This document shows, in pieces, positions 8,148-16,271 of a stretch of DNA of 64,000 nucleotides (its first letter is position 1; each line of letters opens with the position of its first letter). The notes under the pieces are model-generated. The model was not told the origin of the DNA. It did no database searches and was given only the letters and a program-made list of their open reading frames with translations. Both the position numbers and the translations under genes were made by a program. The DNA is from Paenibacillus_E violae (GTDB taxonomy: Bacteria > Bacillota > Bacilli > Paenibacillales > NBRC-103111), in NCBI RefSeq assembly GCF_032461945.1, contig NZ_JAWCUD010000013.1, positions 124,001 to 188,000 on the forward strand. The letters run 5' to 3'.

Positions 8148-8945
8148 CTACCGCAGCCCGAAAAATGCCCTCGTCGTACTCGTCGTCGCCTCCGCAACCT
8201 CCTCCACCGTTTTGCCTAAGCAAATAGCAACGGCAGCTGTCACATGAGGAAGAAACATCGGTTCATTCCGGCCATCCTTCGGCTTAACGGGCAAATCACG
8301 TGGCGTCAGGAAAGGAGCATCGGTTTCCAGCATCAGACGATCTAGAGGGATTCGCTTCACCAGCTCGCGCAGATGCCTCCCTCTACGTTCATCGCAAATC
8401 CAACCGGTAATCCCAATATGCAGACCAAGCCCCAAATAAACTTCAAGCTCCTGAGCCGTCCCTGTGAAGCAATGGACAACAGCCTTAACATTCCCTTTGC
8501 CCAAATAAAGCTTCAGAATTCGCACGAAATCGGAATGTGCTTCACGCTCGTGCAGAAAAAGCGGCTTTTCCAGTTCGCAGGCAAGCTGAATCTGTTCTTC
8601 AAACCATTTGCGCTGGATATCACGAGGCGAGAAATCGCGGTTGTAATCCAAACCGCATTCTCCAATCGCAACAACCTGCGGTTTCGTGGCTAAACGCCGT
8701 AATGTACCCATCGTTTGCCCTGTACAATTCCGCGCATCATGCGGATGAATGCCGGCTGTTGTGAACAGCTGCCCGGGGAATTTCGCTGCATACCGCGCAG
8801 CTGAATCGCTATTCCTCTCGCTTGTGCCCGTCAGGATCAGAGGCGATACACCAACCTCAAGCGCCCTTGCAATTACCTCATGACGGTCCCCCTCAAAAGA
8901 TCGATGCATCAAATTAACTCCGATATCAATAAGTTGCTTATTCAC
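8148..8945 (-). CDS. TatD family metal-dependent DNase/hydrolase
   Basis: TIM-barrel metal-dependent nuclease of the TatD group; characterised members are 3'-5' exonucleases on DNA and RNA ends or D-aminoacyl-tRNA hydrolases. Motifs: a degenerate first site DIGVNLMH in place of the usual D-x-H-x-H, then TTAGIHPHDA, AIGECGLDYNRD, PLFLHERE, VVHCFTG and LMLETDAPFL. Start: GTG at 8945 has AGGAG about 8 nt upstream and overlaps the KptA stop as GTGA, which implies translational coupling. This places the nuclease at the end of the RNA-repair operon and suggests it trims damaged RNA ends there (inference). The loss of the first HxH motif is unusual and could change metal binding. An alternative GTG at 8954 overlaps the ribosome site. 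Confidence 0.82.
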   Translation of the reverse strand: MNKQLIDIGVNLMHRSFEGDRHEVIARALEVGVSPLILTGTSERNSDSAARYAAKFPGQLFTTAGIHPHDARNCTGQTMGTLRRLATKPQVVAIGECGLDYNRDFSPRDIQRKWFEEQIQLACELEKPLFLHEREAHSDFVRILKLYLGKGNVKAVVHCFTGTAQELEVYLGLGLHIGITGWICDERRGRHLRELVKRIPLDRLMLETDAPFLTPRDLPVKPKDGRNEPMFLPHVTAAVAICLGKTVEEVAEATTSTTRAFFGLR

Positions 8946-9514
8946 TCCGACCACTCCTCTTTGTGCTCATAAATGCTGCAAAACTCTGCAGGAACAGCGT
9001 CCGCGAGCCAGACTTCATTACCTGCGTAATAGAACTTGATCCCAGCACGGCTAGCTTTTACCGTATCGATGTTTAAAATGACAAGTTCCCCTCTACGCTT
9101 ACCAGCCAATGTCGCAAAATGCAGCCCTTCAGACAAATGAACATATTGACGCTGCATGGGACGCAATCCTTGCTCCAGGATCATCGGTGCAGCTTGCGCA
9201 TTCGTACCATGATAGAGCACTATCGGCGGCACTCCGGTCGGATAGCTGACTTTGTCATGACTATGCCCATACCTTGCCCTGATGCGATTGGCAATGATCT
9301 CAAAACGCTGCTTTTCACAGCGCTCGACCACTTCCTCCAAATCAGACAAGCTAAGCTCCGACCACCCTGACTGGCCACGAAGTACTTGCAATAAATCAAC
9401 AACTTCGCATGAACCATCAACCGAGTCGAGCTGCAGCCCGAATTGTTCCGGAGAATGCCGCAGTATTTTACTCATCAATTTGCTTAATCTTGTTTGTACA
9501 TGTTTAGTTAACAT
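8942..9514 (-). CDS. kptA: KptA/Tpt1 RNA 2'-phosphotransferase
   Basis: Tpt1/KptA enzymes move the 2'-phosphate left at an RNA splice or repair junction onto NAD, giving ADP-ribose 1'',2''-cyclic phosphate. The 190-residue protein has the N-terminal winged-helix part (LSKLMSKILRHSPEQFGL, with the catalytic Arg19-His20 pair) and the ADP-ribosyltransferase-like part (IVLYHGTNAQA, GLRPMQRQYVHLSEG, GLHFATLAGKRRGE). Length is typical. The gene follows the AAA ATPase by 31 nt and overlaps TatD by 4 nt. RtcB joins ends without leaving a 2'-phosphate, so KptA in an RtcB operon suggests handling of junctions made by another ligase, or removal of phosphates as a damage mark (inference). Confidence 0.9.
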   Translation of the reverse strand: MLTKHVQTRLSKLMSKILRHSPEQFGLQLDSVDGSCEVVDLLQVLRGQSGWSELSLSDLEEVVERCEKQRFEIIANRIRARYGHSHDKVSYPTGVPPIVLYHGTNAQAAPMILEQGLRPMQRQYVHLSEGLHFATLAGKRRGELVILNIDTVKASRAGIKFYYAGNEVWLADAVPAEFCSIYEHKEEWSE

Positions 9515-9545
9515 TCCGAATCACACTCCTCTCTTATCCATCATC

Positions 9546-10859
9546 TCAAACCACCAAAAACCCAACCCGAACCTCCGAATCTTCCTTCAACCACGACATG
9601 GACTGCCCCTTTTGCAAATCCGCTTTCATGGACTTCACCAGTTTTTCTATATCCACACTCATCTCGTAATGCCACTGAAGCGCCGCTGCTGCGTACAATT
9701 CATTTAACTGGGCAAAAGTAAATCCTTCCGTTTGCTTCGCGGTTACCCTCAGTAAATCATCGGTCAGCAGCTTGCCAATCCCTTTTTGCTCCAAATAGAT
9801 CTGTCTAAGCGCCATATCAGGAAGCTTAATTTCATAAGCGCGATCAAAACGCCCTGCACGGTTCATTAATGCCGGATCAATTTGCTCTGGATAATTCGTC
9901 GTTCCAATGAGGAAAATACCCTCTTTCGAAGTAGCGCCGTCCAAAATGTTCAAAAAATAAGACCGGGCCCGCTGGGGCATCGCATCGATATCCTCGATCA
10001 CAAGGATCATAGGCGCCAGATTCGCCGCCGCATGAAATACCTCCTGAATAGAGTCGCTGCACGTATTCTCTGTGATTTGCCAATAAGCAACAGGGGCTTT
10101 CACGCTGCCGGCGATGGACTTCACGAGCGTTGTTTTCCCATTCCCCGGTTTGCCATAGAGCAGAATGCCTCTTTTATAAGGAAGCTGATATTCCTTGAAA
10201 AAGGTACGATCCTCATCAAAAAATTGATCGATGGATCTGTAAATGTCCCGCTTTACTTCGTCCTTCATAATGACTTCGGATCGGTCAACCATGCGTGTAA
10301 TAGGTGCCAGTTCTTTTTCCATCCCATGCGGTCCGTCTGTAAAAATCGTCACTTGCCGCCGATCTAAGTCTCTTCGCCGCTGCCGCGCGTGCTCAAGAAA
10401 CCGCTTAAGACTGGCATCATCTACGGCAAAAACAAAATCCTCAGCGCCAATGCCATGCATCCGAAAAATCGGCACCCTGGCTAATGCGATCCCCCAATCC
10501 GGATAGGCAAAGACGTTATTGCGCAAGGTCGGAAATATGCCGTACGCCGAAGATTCCTCATCCCCTTGGATGCCAAATGCACGAGATTCCATAAGATCAA
10601 AAATTTTCGTAACGTGCTGGACTTGAGGACTACCCGCTTTGACGTCCTGCTCCAACATTTCCCAATATTCTTCTTTCCCGTCGTCACTTACATAAGGTTC
10701 AAAATACTCGCCGAACAAGTCGCTCAACACACTTTGAATGCTCCCCAGTACATAAGCATAATCTCCATATGCGGCCAGCGGGCTGCCTCCAGACCCGATC
10801 GGAGCGGAGACAGCCGCCGCAGTTACTTCTCCTATTTTCAAGTTGGAATCCCTCTTCAT
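9546..10859 (-). CDS. AAA ATPase of the RNA-repair operon
   Basis: A 437-residue AAA+ protein. Walker A is GKPGNGKTT (about residues 236-244), Walker B LVIEDID (286-292), sensor-1 GTTN (319-322) and arginine-finger segment NRAGRFDR (333-340), all intact. The spacing and the GRFDR finger resemble BCS1/FtsH-like AAA proteins. The N-terminal 200 residues match nothing I recognise and may be the substrate- or partner-binding part. The ATG overlaps the upstream rtcB1 stop as ATGA, so the two are co-translated. A role as an RNP remodeller that opens structured or ribosome-bound RNA for repair is inference from context; the ATPase itself is certain. Confidence 0.85.
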   Translation of the reverse strand: MKRDSNLKIGEVTAAAVSAPIGSGGSPLAAYGDYAYVLGSIQSVLSDLFGEYFEPYVSDDGKEEYWEMLEQDVKAGSPQVQHVTKIFDLMESRAFGIQGDEESSAYGIFPTLRNNVFAYPDWGIALARVPIFRMHGIGAEDFVFAVDDASLKRFLEHARQRRRDLDRRQVTIFTDGPHGMEKELAPITRMVDRSEVIMKDEVKRDIYRSIDQFFDEDRTFFKEYQLPYKRGILLYGKPGNGKTTLVKSIAGSVKAPVAYWQITENTCSDSIQEVFHAAANLAPMILVIEDIDAMPQRARSYFLNILDGATSKEGIFLIGTTNYPEQIDPALMNRAGRFDRAYEIKLPDMALRQIYLEQKGIGKLLTDDLLRVTAKQTEGFTFAQLNELYAAAALQWHYEMSVDIEKLVKSMKADLQKGQSMSWLKEDSEVRVGFLVV

Positions 10860-12277
10860 TTAGCACCTTTTACTGCCGCCATAGGTTTGCACTTTGCTAC
10901 AACCTGAGCCAAATCCGCCCCGACGACACTCTCTATGATTTGATCGACATCTTTATAAGCTTGCGGAGATTCATCAAGAATCGCCTCTAATGACTTTTGA
11001 TTAACAACGATTTCCTCATCAGTCCCGACACGCATGGAGGCGGCGAATTCACTCAGCGTAATCAGCTTTTTCGTAGCACTACGCGAACGGATGCGGCCTG
11101 CGCCATGGCAGATCGAGTGAAAGTTGGCTTTGCCGCCAGGCGCTCCAACCATGATATAAGAAGCCGTTCCCATTGAACCGGGAATCAGCGCAGGGTGGCC
11201 GGTGTGCACATAGGGCTGCGGATTATCCGGGTGCCCTGCGGGAAGCGAGCGCGTTGCCCCTTTGCGATGGACAAAATAGGACTCGCCCTCCTGTTTCTCC
11301 TCCCAGGCATAGTTATGCATGAGATCGTACAAGGTCGTCATTTCAAACTTTGAGCCAAATACATCTTTGCCAGCCTCACGAATGGCGTAAGCAATGAGAT
11401 GGCGATTCACAACGGCATAATTCAGCGCTGAGTACATCAAATGAACATAAGTCTGCGCTAGCGGATGCTCGAGTGGAGCAAAAAGCAGCTTAGGATCTGC
11501 GGTTCCCAACCCCAGCGTCCGCATGACTTTCACCATATCGCTGCTGCTGACTTGGCTGACGGAGCCGCCCCAAGCGCGTGATCCGGAATGGATCATAACT
11601 ACGACTTGGCCGTCAAACAGGCCCCATGCTTCCGCCACTTCGCGGTTCTCTTCAGCGATCTCAATCGCTTGAATTTCGGCAAAATGGTTCCCATTGCCCA
11701 GCGTACCGAGCTGACGGTGTGAACGATGCCAGACGGCATTCGAGAACCGATTCAACACATTTTCATCCAATGCAAATTTGCTGCACTCGACATGTGTAAG
11801 GGAAGTCGCTTTCCTTGGCGTATAGCCATCCGGGATATATTTTTTCGGCAAGCCGTGCAATCCTTTAGTCACAACATGTTCCAAACGAACATCCGAGAAG
11901 TGACCGCGCGCGTGGTCTTCCACAGGCAGATACTTCTCGATGGTCTTCACGAGCTTGCGGCGCAGCTTCACATCTTTGAGCTCATCTTTATGCACATTGG
12001 TCATATGCACCCTCATGCCGCATCCGATATCGCTGCCGACAATCGACGGCGACACATAACCATCGTGAGCATGCCACGCAGCCGTTGTACCAATACAAGT
12101 ACCTACACCGACATGTACGTCTGGCGTATAGCTCATAAATTTTTGATTCGGAATCTGCAAGTTGTTGTTCGCCATCTGAAAAATTTGATAATCTAACGTT
12201 TTAAACAGCTCAGGCGCTGCGTAAACATGGACAACCCCTGAAGGGAGCTGAACGTGTTGAACATAATTTTCTTTCAT
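10856..12277 (-). CDS. rtcB: RtcB-family RNA ligase, copy 1
   Basis: RtcB joins 2',3'-cyclic-phosphate/3'-phosphate ends to 5'-OH ends with GTP and Mn. The active site is complete: GSDIGCG with the metal Cys86, NGNHFAE (His198), VVMIHSGSR (His230), DLMHNYA (His321) and SICHGAGR, whose His391 is the guanylylation residue. About 473 residues is normal. The ATG at 12277 has AGAGGA about 9 nt upstream; it starts 15 nt after rlaP stops and ends in a 4-nt overlap with the ATPase gene. No archease or RtcA gene is in the operon. The neighbours point to tRNA or rRNA repair after endonuclease damage (established for related operons, inferred here). Confidence 0.92.
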   Translation of the reverse strand: MKENYVQHVQLPSGVVHVYAAPELFKTLDYQIFQMANNNLQIPNQKFMSYTPDVHVGVGTCIGTTAAWHAHDGYVSPSIVGSDIGCGMRVHMTNVHKDELKDVKLRRKLVKTIEKYLPVEDHARGHFSDVRLEHVVTKGLHGLPKKYIPDGYTPRKATSLTHVECSKFALDENVLNRFSNAVWHRSHRQLGTLGNGNHFAEIQAIEIAEENREVAEAWGLFDGQVVVMIHSGSRAWGGSVSQVSSSDMVKVMRTLGLGTADPKLLFAPLEHPLAQTYVHLMYSALNYAVVNRHLIAYAIREAGKDVFGSKFEMTTLYDLMHNYAWEEKQEGESYFVHRKGATRSLPAGHPDNPQPYVHTGHPALIPGSMGTASYIMVGAPGGKANFHSICHGAGRIRSRSATKKLITLSEFAASMRVGTDEEIVVNQKSLEAILDESPQAYKDVDQIIESVVGADLAQVVAKCKPMAAVKGAK

Positions 12278-12292
12278 TCCATTGTATCCTCT

Positions 12293-13075
12293 CTATGAAC
12301 CCCAAACCTCCTTCAGCGCATCCCGGAACAAAACATCTAAAGCATGATCCTGCTGTTCTCCAGAGACTGAAATGTGTTTGGCGGTTTCTTCAAAATAAGC
12401 GATTTGTCGCTCTAAAAAGTCGTTGATCACCGATATTTTCGGCTCTAAGTCGAATTCGACGCCAGCCTTTTTCCGTGCCAACAAGGTGTATACTTCTTTT
12501 TTCAATACCGAATCCGTGAGCATTTGCTCCACTAATTCTTCGAATTCCATCGGCGGCATCGAGCCGTATTTCTCAATCCATCCGCATGCGAGTATGGGCC
12601 TCAGCACATAGAAATATTTTTTGATTTTAACAAGATCGCCTTGCAAATAGGCTCGAAGGTTCCCTTTCGCCATATGCAGGTAGTGATGCATAGTGGATCG
12701 CGGAGAAAAAGTCAGCGGAGATAGCTTCCGGATTTTCTCTGTTACGCTGAACTGCTCCAGATAGGGCATCGGCGATTGAAGCCACTCAAGCAAAGGCGGG
12801 TTCGACTTACGAAACAAATGCAATGCCTTCTTCAAATCCCAACCGTTGATGTCGAGAAGATCGCTGATTGGGCGCTCGATCACATCCCGTTTCTCCAAGA
12901 TAGACAAGTACCATTCCACAGGTCTTACATAGATAAACCTCACATCGTAATCGCTATCCTTGGACGGAAATCCCCAAGCCCTGCTGCCTGACTCACAGGC
13001 ATATAAGATCCGAACGCCTTCCTCTTGTTCGATTTGTTTAAGCTCTGTCTGTATTTTGCTAACATCCAACGTCAT
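12293..13075 (-). CDS. RlaP-type nucleotidyltransferase (RtcB-associated pol-beta family)
   Basis: A pol-beta superfamily nucleotidyltransferase of the YcgL/RlaP group, linked in comparative work to RtcB RNA-repair operons. Seen: the signature CESGSRAWGFPSKDSDYD with GS at residues 30-31 and the metal pair Asp42/Asp44, followed by the conserved VRFIYVRP strand; the C-terminal part is helical. Predicted to add nucleotides to an RNA 3' end or otherwise prepare it for ligation (inference). Start: ATG at 13075 follows AAAGGGTG with 6 nt spacing; an upstream extension to 13168 would run through a terminator hairpin and is rejected. It is the first gene of the rlaP-rtcB1-AAA-kptA-tatD unit and follows the mini-gene at 13181-13270. 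Confidence 0.85.
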   Translation of the reverse strand: MTLDVSKIQTELKQIEQEEGVRILYACESGSRAWGFPSKDSDYDVRFIYVRPVEWYLSILEKRDVIERPISDLLDINGWDLKKALHLFRKSNPPLLEWLQSPMPYLEQFSVTEKIRKLSPLTFSPRSTMHHYLHMAKGNLRAYLQGDLVKIKKYFYVLRPILACGWIEKYGSMPPMEFEELVEQMLTDSVLKKEVYTLLARKKAGVEFDLEPKISVINDFLERQIAYFEETAKHISVSGEQQDHALDVLFRDALKEVWGS

Positions 13076-13109
13076 CGGGCTCACCCTTTCTTCTTCAAAA
13101 TGCGCATAC

Positions 13110-13144
13110 AAAAAAGCCATAGACCAACAGCGTCTACGGCTTTT
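13110..13144 (-). terminator. Intrinsic terminator between the mini-gene and rlaP
   Basis: On the minus strand AAAAGCCGTAGAC, loop GCTGTTG, GTCTATGGCTTTTTT: a 13-bp stem with one mismatch plus a T-run. It lies about 35 nt downstream of the 29-codon gene's stop and about 35 nt upstream of the rlaP start, so it can either end the mini-gene transcript or act as an attenuator for rlaP. Confidence 0.8.
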
Positions 13145-13180
13145 CATGTCAAATGTAAACGAAGCCACTCTACAGAGGAC

Positions 13181-13270
13181 TTACGTATTCGTCACAAACC
13201 CGGCTGAGACCGAAGGTAATCTGCTTAATTTAATTGTCAAATTACGGATAGAATTTTGATTGCGAATCAT
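13181..13270 (-). CDS. 29-residue peptide gene inside the RNA-repair locus, function unknown
   Basis: A short frame with an excellent ribosome site (AAAGGAGG, 8 nt before ATG) lies in the gap between rtcB2 and rlaP. The peptide starts MIRNQNSIRNL and ends PSVSAGFVTNT; it is basic in its first half and has no Cys, no signal peptide and no membrane segment. It has its own sigma-A-like promoter (13303-13332) and is followed by an intrinsic terminator (13110-13144), so it looks like a complete expressed gene. I do not recognise the family. It could be a leader peptide controlling rlaP-rtcB1 through the terminator, a small regulator or a toxin-like peptide; nothing seen decides among these. Confidence 0.6.
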   Translation of the reverse strand: MIRNQNSIRNLTIKLSRLPSVSAGFVTNT

Positions 13271-13302
13271 ATCGTCGGCCTCCTTTCCATTCATTTACAA
13301 AC

Positions 13303-13332
13303 ATCATACGAGCGAAACCTGCATCACGTCAA
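13303..13332 (-). promoter_or_regulatory. Sigma-A-like promoter of the 29-codon gene
   Basis: TTGACG (13332-13327), 18-nt spacer, TATGAT (13308-13303) on the minus strand, starting about 37 bases after the rtcB2 stop codon and ending about 32 nt before the peptide start. This is a better match than anything in front of rtcB2. Confidence 0.6.
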
Positions 13333-13369
13333 TCACCCTGCGGCGGAAAAAATCGTTATACTGATTTGT

Positions 13370-14788
13370 CTAAATCCCTTTGATCGCAACCATAGGCTTG
13401 CAAACCGCCACCACATCCGCAAGGGAAGCACCCACTACGCTGTCAATAATCTGATCCACATCCTTATAGGCTTGCGGGCACTCATCCAGGATCGTTTGCA
13501 GGGAACGATGGTTCACCAGTATCTCTTCCTCCGTACCTACTTTCAGCGATTGCGCAAATTCATCGACCGTAACCAGCTCTTTCGTTGCTTTCCTTGATCT
13601 TGCCCGACCAGCCCCATGACAGATGGAGTAAAAGTTCTTGAGCCCTTCCTCTTTCCCCACCATGATAAAAGACGAGGTTCCCATCGAGCCCGGAATCAAG
13701 GCCGGATGACCGGTAGCTTTGTACGCAGCTGTATTTAGAAAATGCCCAGCGGGCAGCGCCCTTGTCGCACCCTTACGGTGAACAAGCATCGGCTGATTGC
13801 GATGAAATTCCTTTAGCGCATAGTTATGCATAAGATCGTAGAGCACAGGCAGCTCTTCCTTTTCGCCAAAAACTTCCCTGAACGCTTCACGCACGCCGAA
13901 GGCAATCATATGCCGGTTACTAACCGCAAAATTTAAGGCTGAGTACATTAGATTCAAGTAAGTCTGGCCTTCAACGCTTGAAACCGGAGCGAACATGAGA
14001 TTGCGATCAGGGTTTTCAATCCCCCAGCTTTGCATCACTTCTCTGAAAACTTTGGTAAACTCTTGGCCTAATCTAGCTCCCCACGCGCGGGAGCCGGAGT
14101 GGATCATGACGACCACCTGACCATCGAACAGCCCCCACTGTGCTGCCAACTGCTGATGCTTTTCGGCTATTTCCAGATATTGAATTTCGATAAAATGATT
14201 CCCTCCGCCCAGCGTTCCCAGCTGGCCATGCGCATATTTGCCGATTTTTGCAGGCAATTTTTCAAGATAAGTATGGTCGAACTGGAACGTAGCTTCCTCG
14301 ACATGCGTCAACCACCGTTCGCTCGGGATATACGATTCCGGAAGTCCTTTCAACCCGTGTTTTACGACTTCCATAATATCAATGTCTGCGTAATTCGTGT
14401 TCGTGCGCTCATTGGTCGGCACATACTTTTCAATCGCTTTGATTAACTCCCTGCGCACACCTTTATCTTGAATGTCCTTTTTGTGCAGTGACGTCGTATG
14501 AACGCGCATACCGCAGCCGATGTCCACACCTACAATGGAAGGGGACACGAAGCCGTCTTTTAGACTCCAAACAGCCGTTGTTCCGATGCAAGTTCCGATC
14601 CCCACGTGGGCATCCGGCGTGTAGCTCATATGCAAATTGCGGGGAATCCGCAGATTATTGTCTGCCATTTCATAGACACGTTGTTCAAAAGATTGGAACA
14701 CCTCTTCGTTAGCAAAAACGTGAAGGCGGCCGTGAGCCAGCTCCATTTCGTAATGATTGTTGCCGTGGTTATTCATTTTCATTTCCAT
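13370..14788 (-). CDS. rtcB: RtcB-family RNA ligase, copy 2
   Basis: A second RtcB of 472 residues with the whole active site kept at the same spacing as copy 1: VGVDIGCG (Cys92), GGGNHFIE (His198), VVMIHSGSR (His230), DLMHNYA (His321) and SICHGAGR (guanylylated His391). The N-terminus has a His/Asn-rich lead (MKMNNHGNNH) absent from copy 1. ATG at 14788 has GGAGGA with 8 nt spacing. It is transcribed divergently from the WYL regulators and separated from the rest of the operon by the mini-gene and a terminator. Two complete, diverged ligases in one locus suggest different RNA substrates or conditions rather than a decayed duplicate. Confidence 0.92.
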   Translation of the reverse strand: MEMKMNNHGNNHYEMELAHGRLHVFANEEVFQSFEQRVYEMADNNLRIPRNLHMSYTPDAHVGIGTCIGTTAVWSLKDGFVSPSIVGVDIGCGMRVHTTSLHKKDIQDKGVRRELIKAIEKYVPTNERTNTNYADIDIMEVVKHGLKGLPESYIPSERWLTHVEEATFQFDHTYLEKLPAKIGKYAHGQLGTLGGGNHFIEIQYLEIAEKHQQLAAQWGLFDGQVVVMIHSGSRAWGARLGQEFTKVFREVMQSWGIENPDRNLMFAPVSSVEGQTYLNLMYSALNFAVSNRHMIAFGVREAFREVFGEKEELPVLYDLMHNYALKEFHRNQPMLVHRKGATRALPAGHFLNTAAYKATGHPALIPGSMGTSSFIMVGKEEGLKNFYSICHGAGRARSRKATKELVTVDEFAQSLKVGTEEEILVNHRSLQTILDECPQAYKDVDQIIDSVVGASLADVVAVCKPMVAIKGI

Positions 14789-14822
14789 CTCGATTCTCCT
14801 CCGTCTGTCTTCTACACCTATC

Positions 14823-14855
14823 TTCGCTTATTTAGGATGAGGCGAACATGGCGAA
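14823..14855. promoter_or_regulatory. GGCGAA repeats, candidate WYL-regulator operator
   Basis: In the divergent region, GGCGAA occurs twice in direct order 9 bp apart (14841-14846 and 14850-14855), and TTCGC at 14823-14827 forms an inverted partner. They lie between rtcB2 and the WYL genes, near the only weak -10-like sequence (TAAATA) for rtcB2. Assignment as the WYL binding site rests on position alone. Confidence 0.3.
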
Positions 14856-14945
14856 AGTATGACGACACCTGAAAAGTTTTCCATTTTCTCCAAAACGCAC
14901 CCCTGTTACAATAAGATCAGGTTAGAGGAAGAGTGAGGGGATTGT

Positions 14946-16271
14946 GTGGCCAGGGAAAGCTTTGATAAAGAAGTCCAGTTTCTGCGGATGTTCGTGCTGA
15001 CAAGCGGGGCATACAGCCGACAACAATTTGCGGAGAGACTCGGAATTTCAGTACATACCTTTGATAAAACATTGCGCCGGTTAAAAGAAATTATCGCTAC
15101 AATGTACCAGCAAGCACCGGATGCCCAGCAGAAAGAATTTGCCGATATGCTGCGCTACAGCTATTTCGATTCAACAGAGCCCATGCTGCTGTTCTTATTT
15201 CGAGCCAAATCGTTGAAAGAGTCGGAAAGTCAACGCATCGCTGCGCTGCTGGCCGCTTTGAATGAGCAGCCTTTAACCGCGATTGAGCTGCTTGAGGCAT
15301 GCAGTAAAGGCATCCCCAGCGAGGCGGCTCTTCCGGATGAAAAAACCATTCGAAACGATCTGAAATATCTGGAAGAAGTCGGCGTCATTATAAAAACTTC
15401 CGGGTCACGCCCCTATCGGTACCGTATACATAATGCATTCATAGATGAGCTTTCGCAGGATGAGCTTATTGATCTTTATGATTTTATAGATGTTATGGCC
15501 AATACACAGGTGCCTTCGGTACAAGGTTATTTACTGCGTGACGGGCTTAAAAAGCACATGAATCGGAACTCGGCCGAACTAACGGCTGTAGAGCCATTTT
15601 TGTATAAATATCAGTATTACTCCCGGATTCTGGACGAAGCCCATCTGTCCGGATTGCTTTCTGCGATCACCCAGCGCCGCAAGGTCCAATTCCTTTATTT
15701 TTCCCCCAAAGCCGGTCAATCTTACGCCTCAAAAAATACGAATCCCTTATTCGAACGGGAAATGGAAGGAAAGCTGCAGAAGGCTCTGCCGCTGCAAATC
15801 GTGTATGATCACCAGTACGGGCGGTGGTATTTGCTGGCCCATGATTCGCGGCATGGCATCCGTAAATTCCGGGTCGAAGGGATGACACAGATTGAGCATG
15901 ACGAGCCGGTTGACCCCTCTTTTTTCAACGAGCAAAAGTTGGATTTAGAAAAGCGAATCAAGCTAAGCTGGGTCATAGACACAGGGAATGCCGTAACGGT
16001 AAAAGTGCGCTTCTTCAATCCAGGCCGAACGGGTCCGAATTTCATTAAAGAGCGCGTACTTCTTCAAGGTCAATGGGGAGAAATTACGGAGGAGCAGGAA
16101 GATTCGTTCGTTTACGAGATTACCGTCAATGGGACTACAGAAATAAAGCCTTGGATTCGAAGTTTTGGATCGAGCTGTGAGGTGCTGGAACCTGGCGAAT
16201 TCCGGCAGGAGATGATTGCGGAGTGGAAGGAGCTGTCAGGCTATTATGAACCTGTTCGAGAAAATATTTAA
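14946..16271 (+). CDS. WYL-domain transcriptional regulator, long form
   Basis: A 441-residue regulator. The N-terminal helix-turn-helix is at about residues 18-50 (YSRQQFAERLGISVHTFDKT); a second winged-helix-like segment lies near 95-155 (LPDEKTIRNDLKYLEEVGVI). A WYL domain is at about 230-320 (RKVQFLYFSP, GRWYLLAHDSRHGIRKFRVE), followed by a C-terminal WCX-type part. WYL domains sense ligands, often nucleic acids, and occur in DNA-damage and phage-defence regulators. GTG at 14946 has GAGGGG 5 nt upstream. It is divergent from rtcB2, the place held by sigma-54 RtcR in proteobacterial rtc operons, so it is the probable regulator of the RNA-repair genes (inference). It overlaps the next regulator gene. 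Confidence 0.85.
   Translation: MARESFDKEVQFLRMFVLTSGAYSRQQFAERLGISVHTFDKTLRRLKEIIATMYQQAPDAQQKEFADMLRYSYFDSTEPMLLFLFRAKSLKESESQRIAALLAALNEQPLTAIELLEACSKGIPSEAALPDEKTIRNDLKYLEEVGVIIKTSGSRPYRYRIHNAFIDELSQDELIDLYDFIDVMANTQVPSVQGYLLRDGLKKHMNRNSAELTAVEPFLYKYQYYSRILDEAHLSGLLSAITQRRKVQFLYFSPKAGQSYASKNTNPLFEREMEGKLQKALPLQIVYDHQYGRWYLLAHDSRHGIRKFRVEGMTQIEHDEPVDPSFFNEQKLDLEKRIKLSWVIDTGNAVTVKVRFFNPGRTGPNFIKERVLLQGQWGEITEEQEDSFVYEITVNGTTEIKPWIRSFGSSCEVLEPGEFRQEMIAEWKELSGYYEPVRENI

Noticed and set aside
13075..13168. Longer RlaP form starting at 13168
   Set aside because: The extension runs through an intrinsic terminator and has no ribosome site, whereas ATG 13075 has one at proper spacing.
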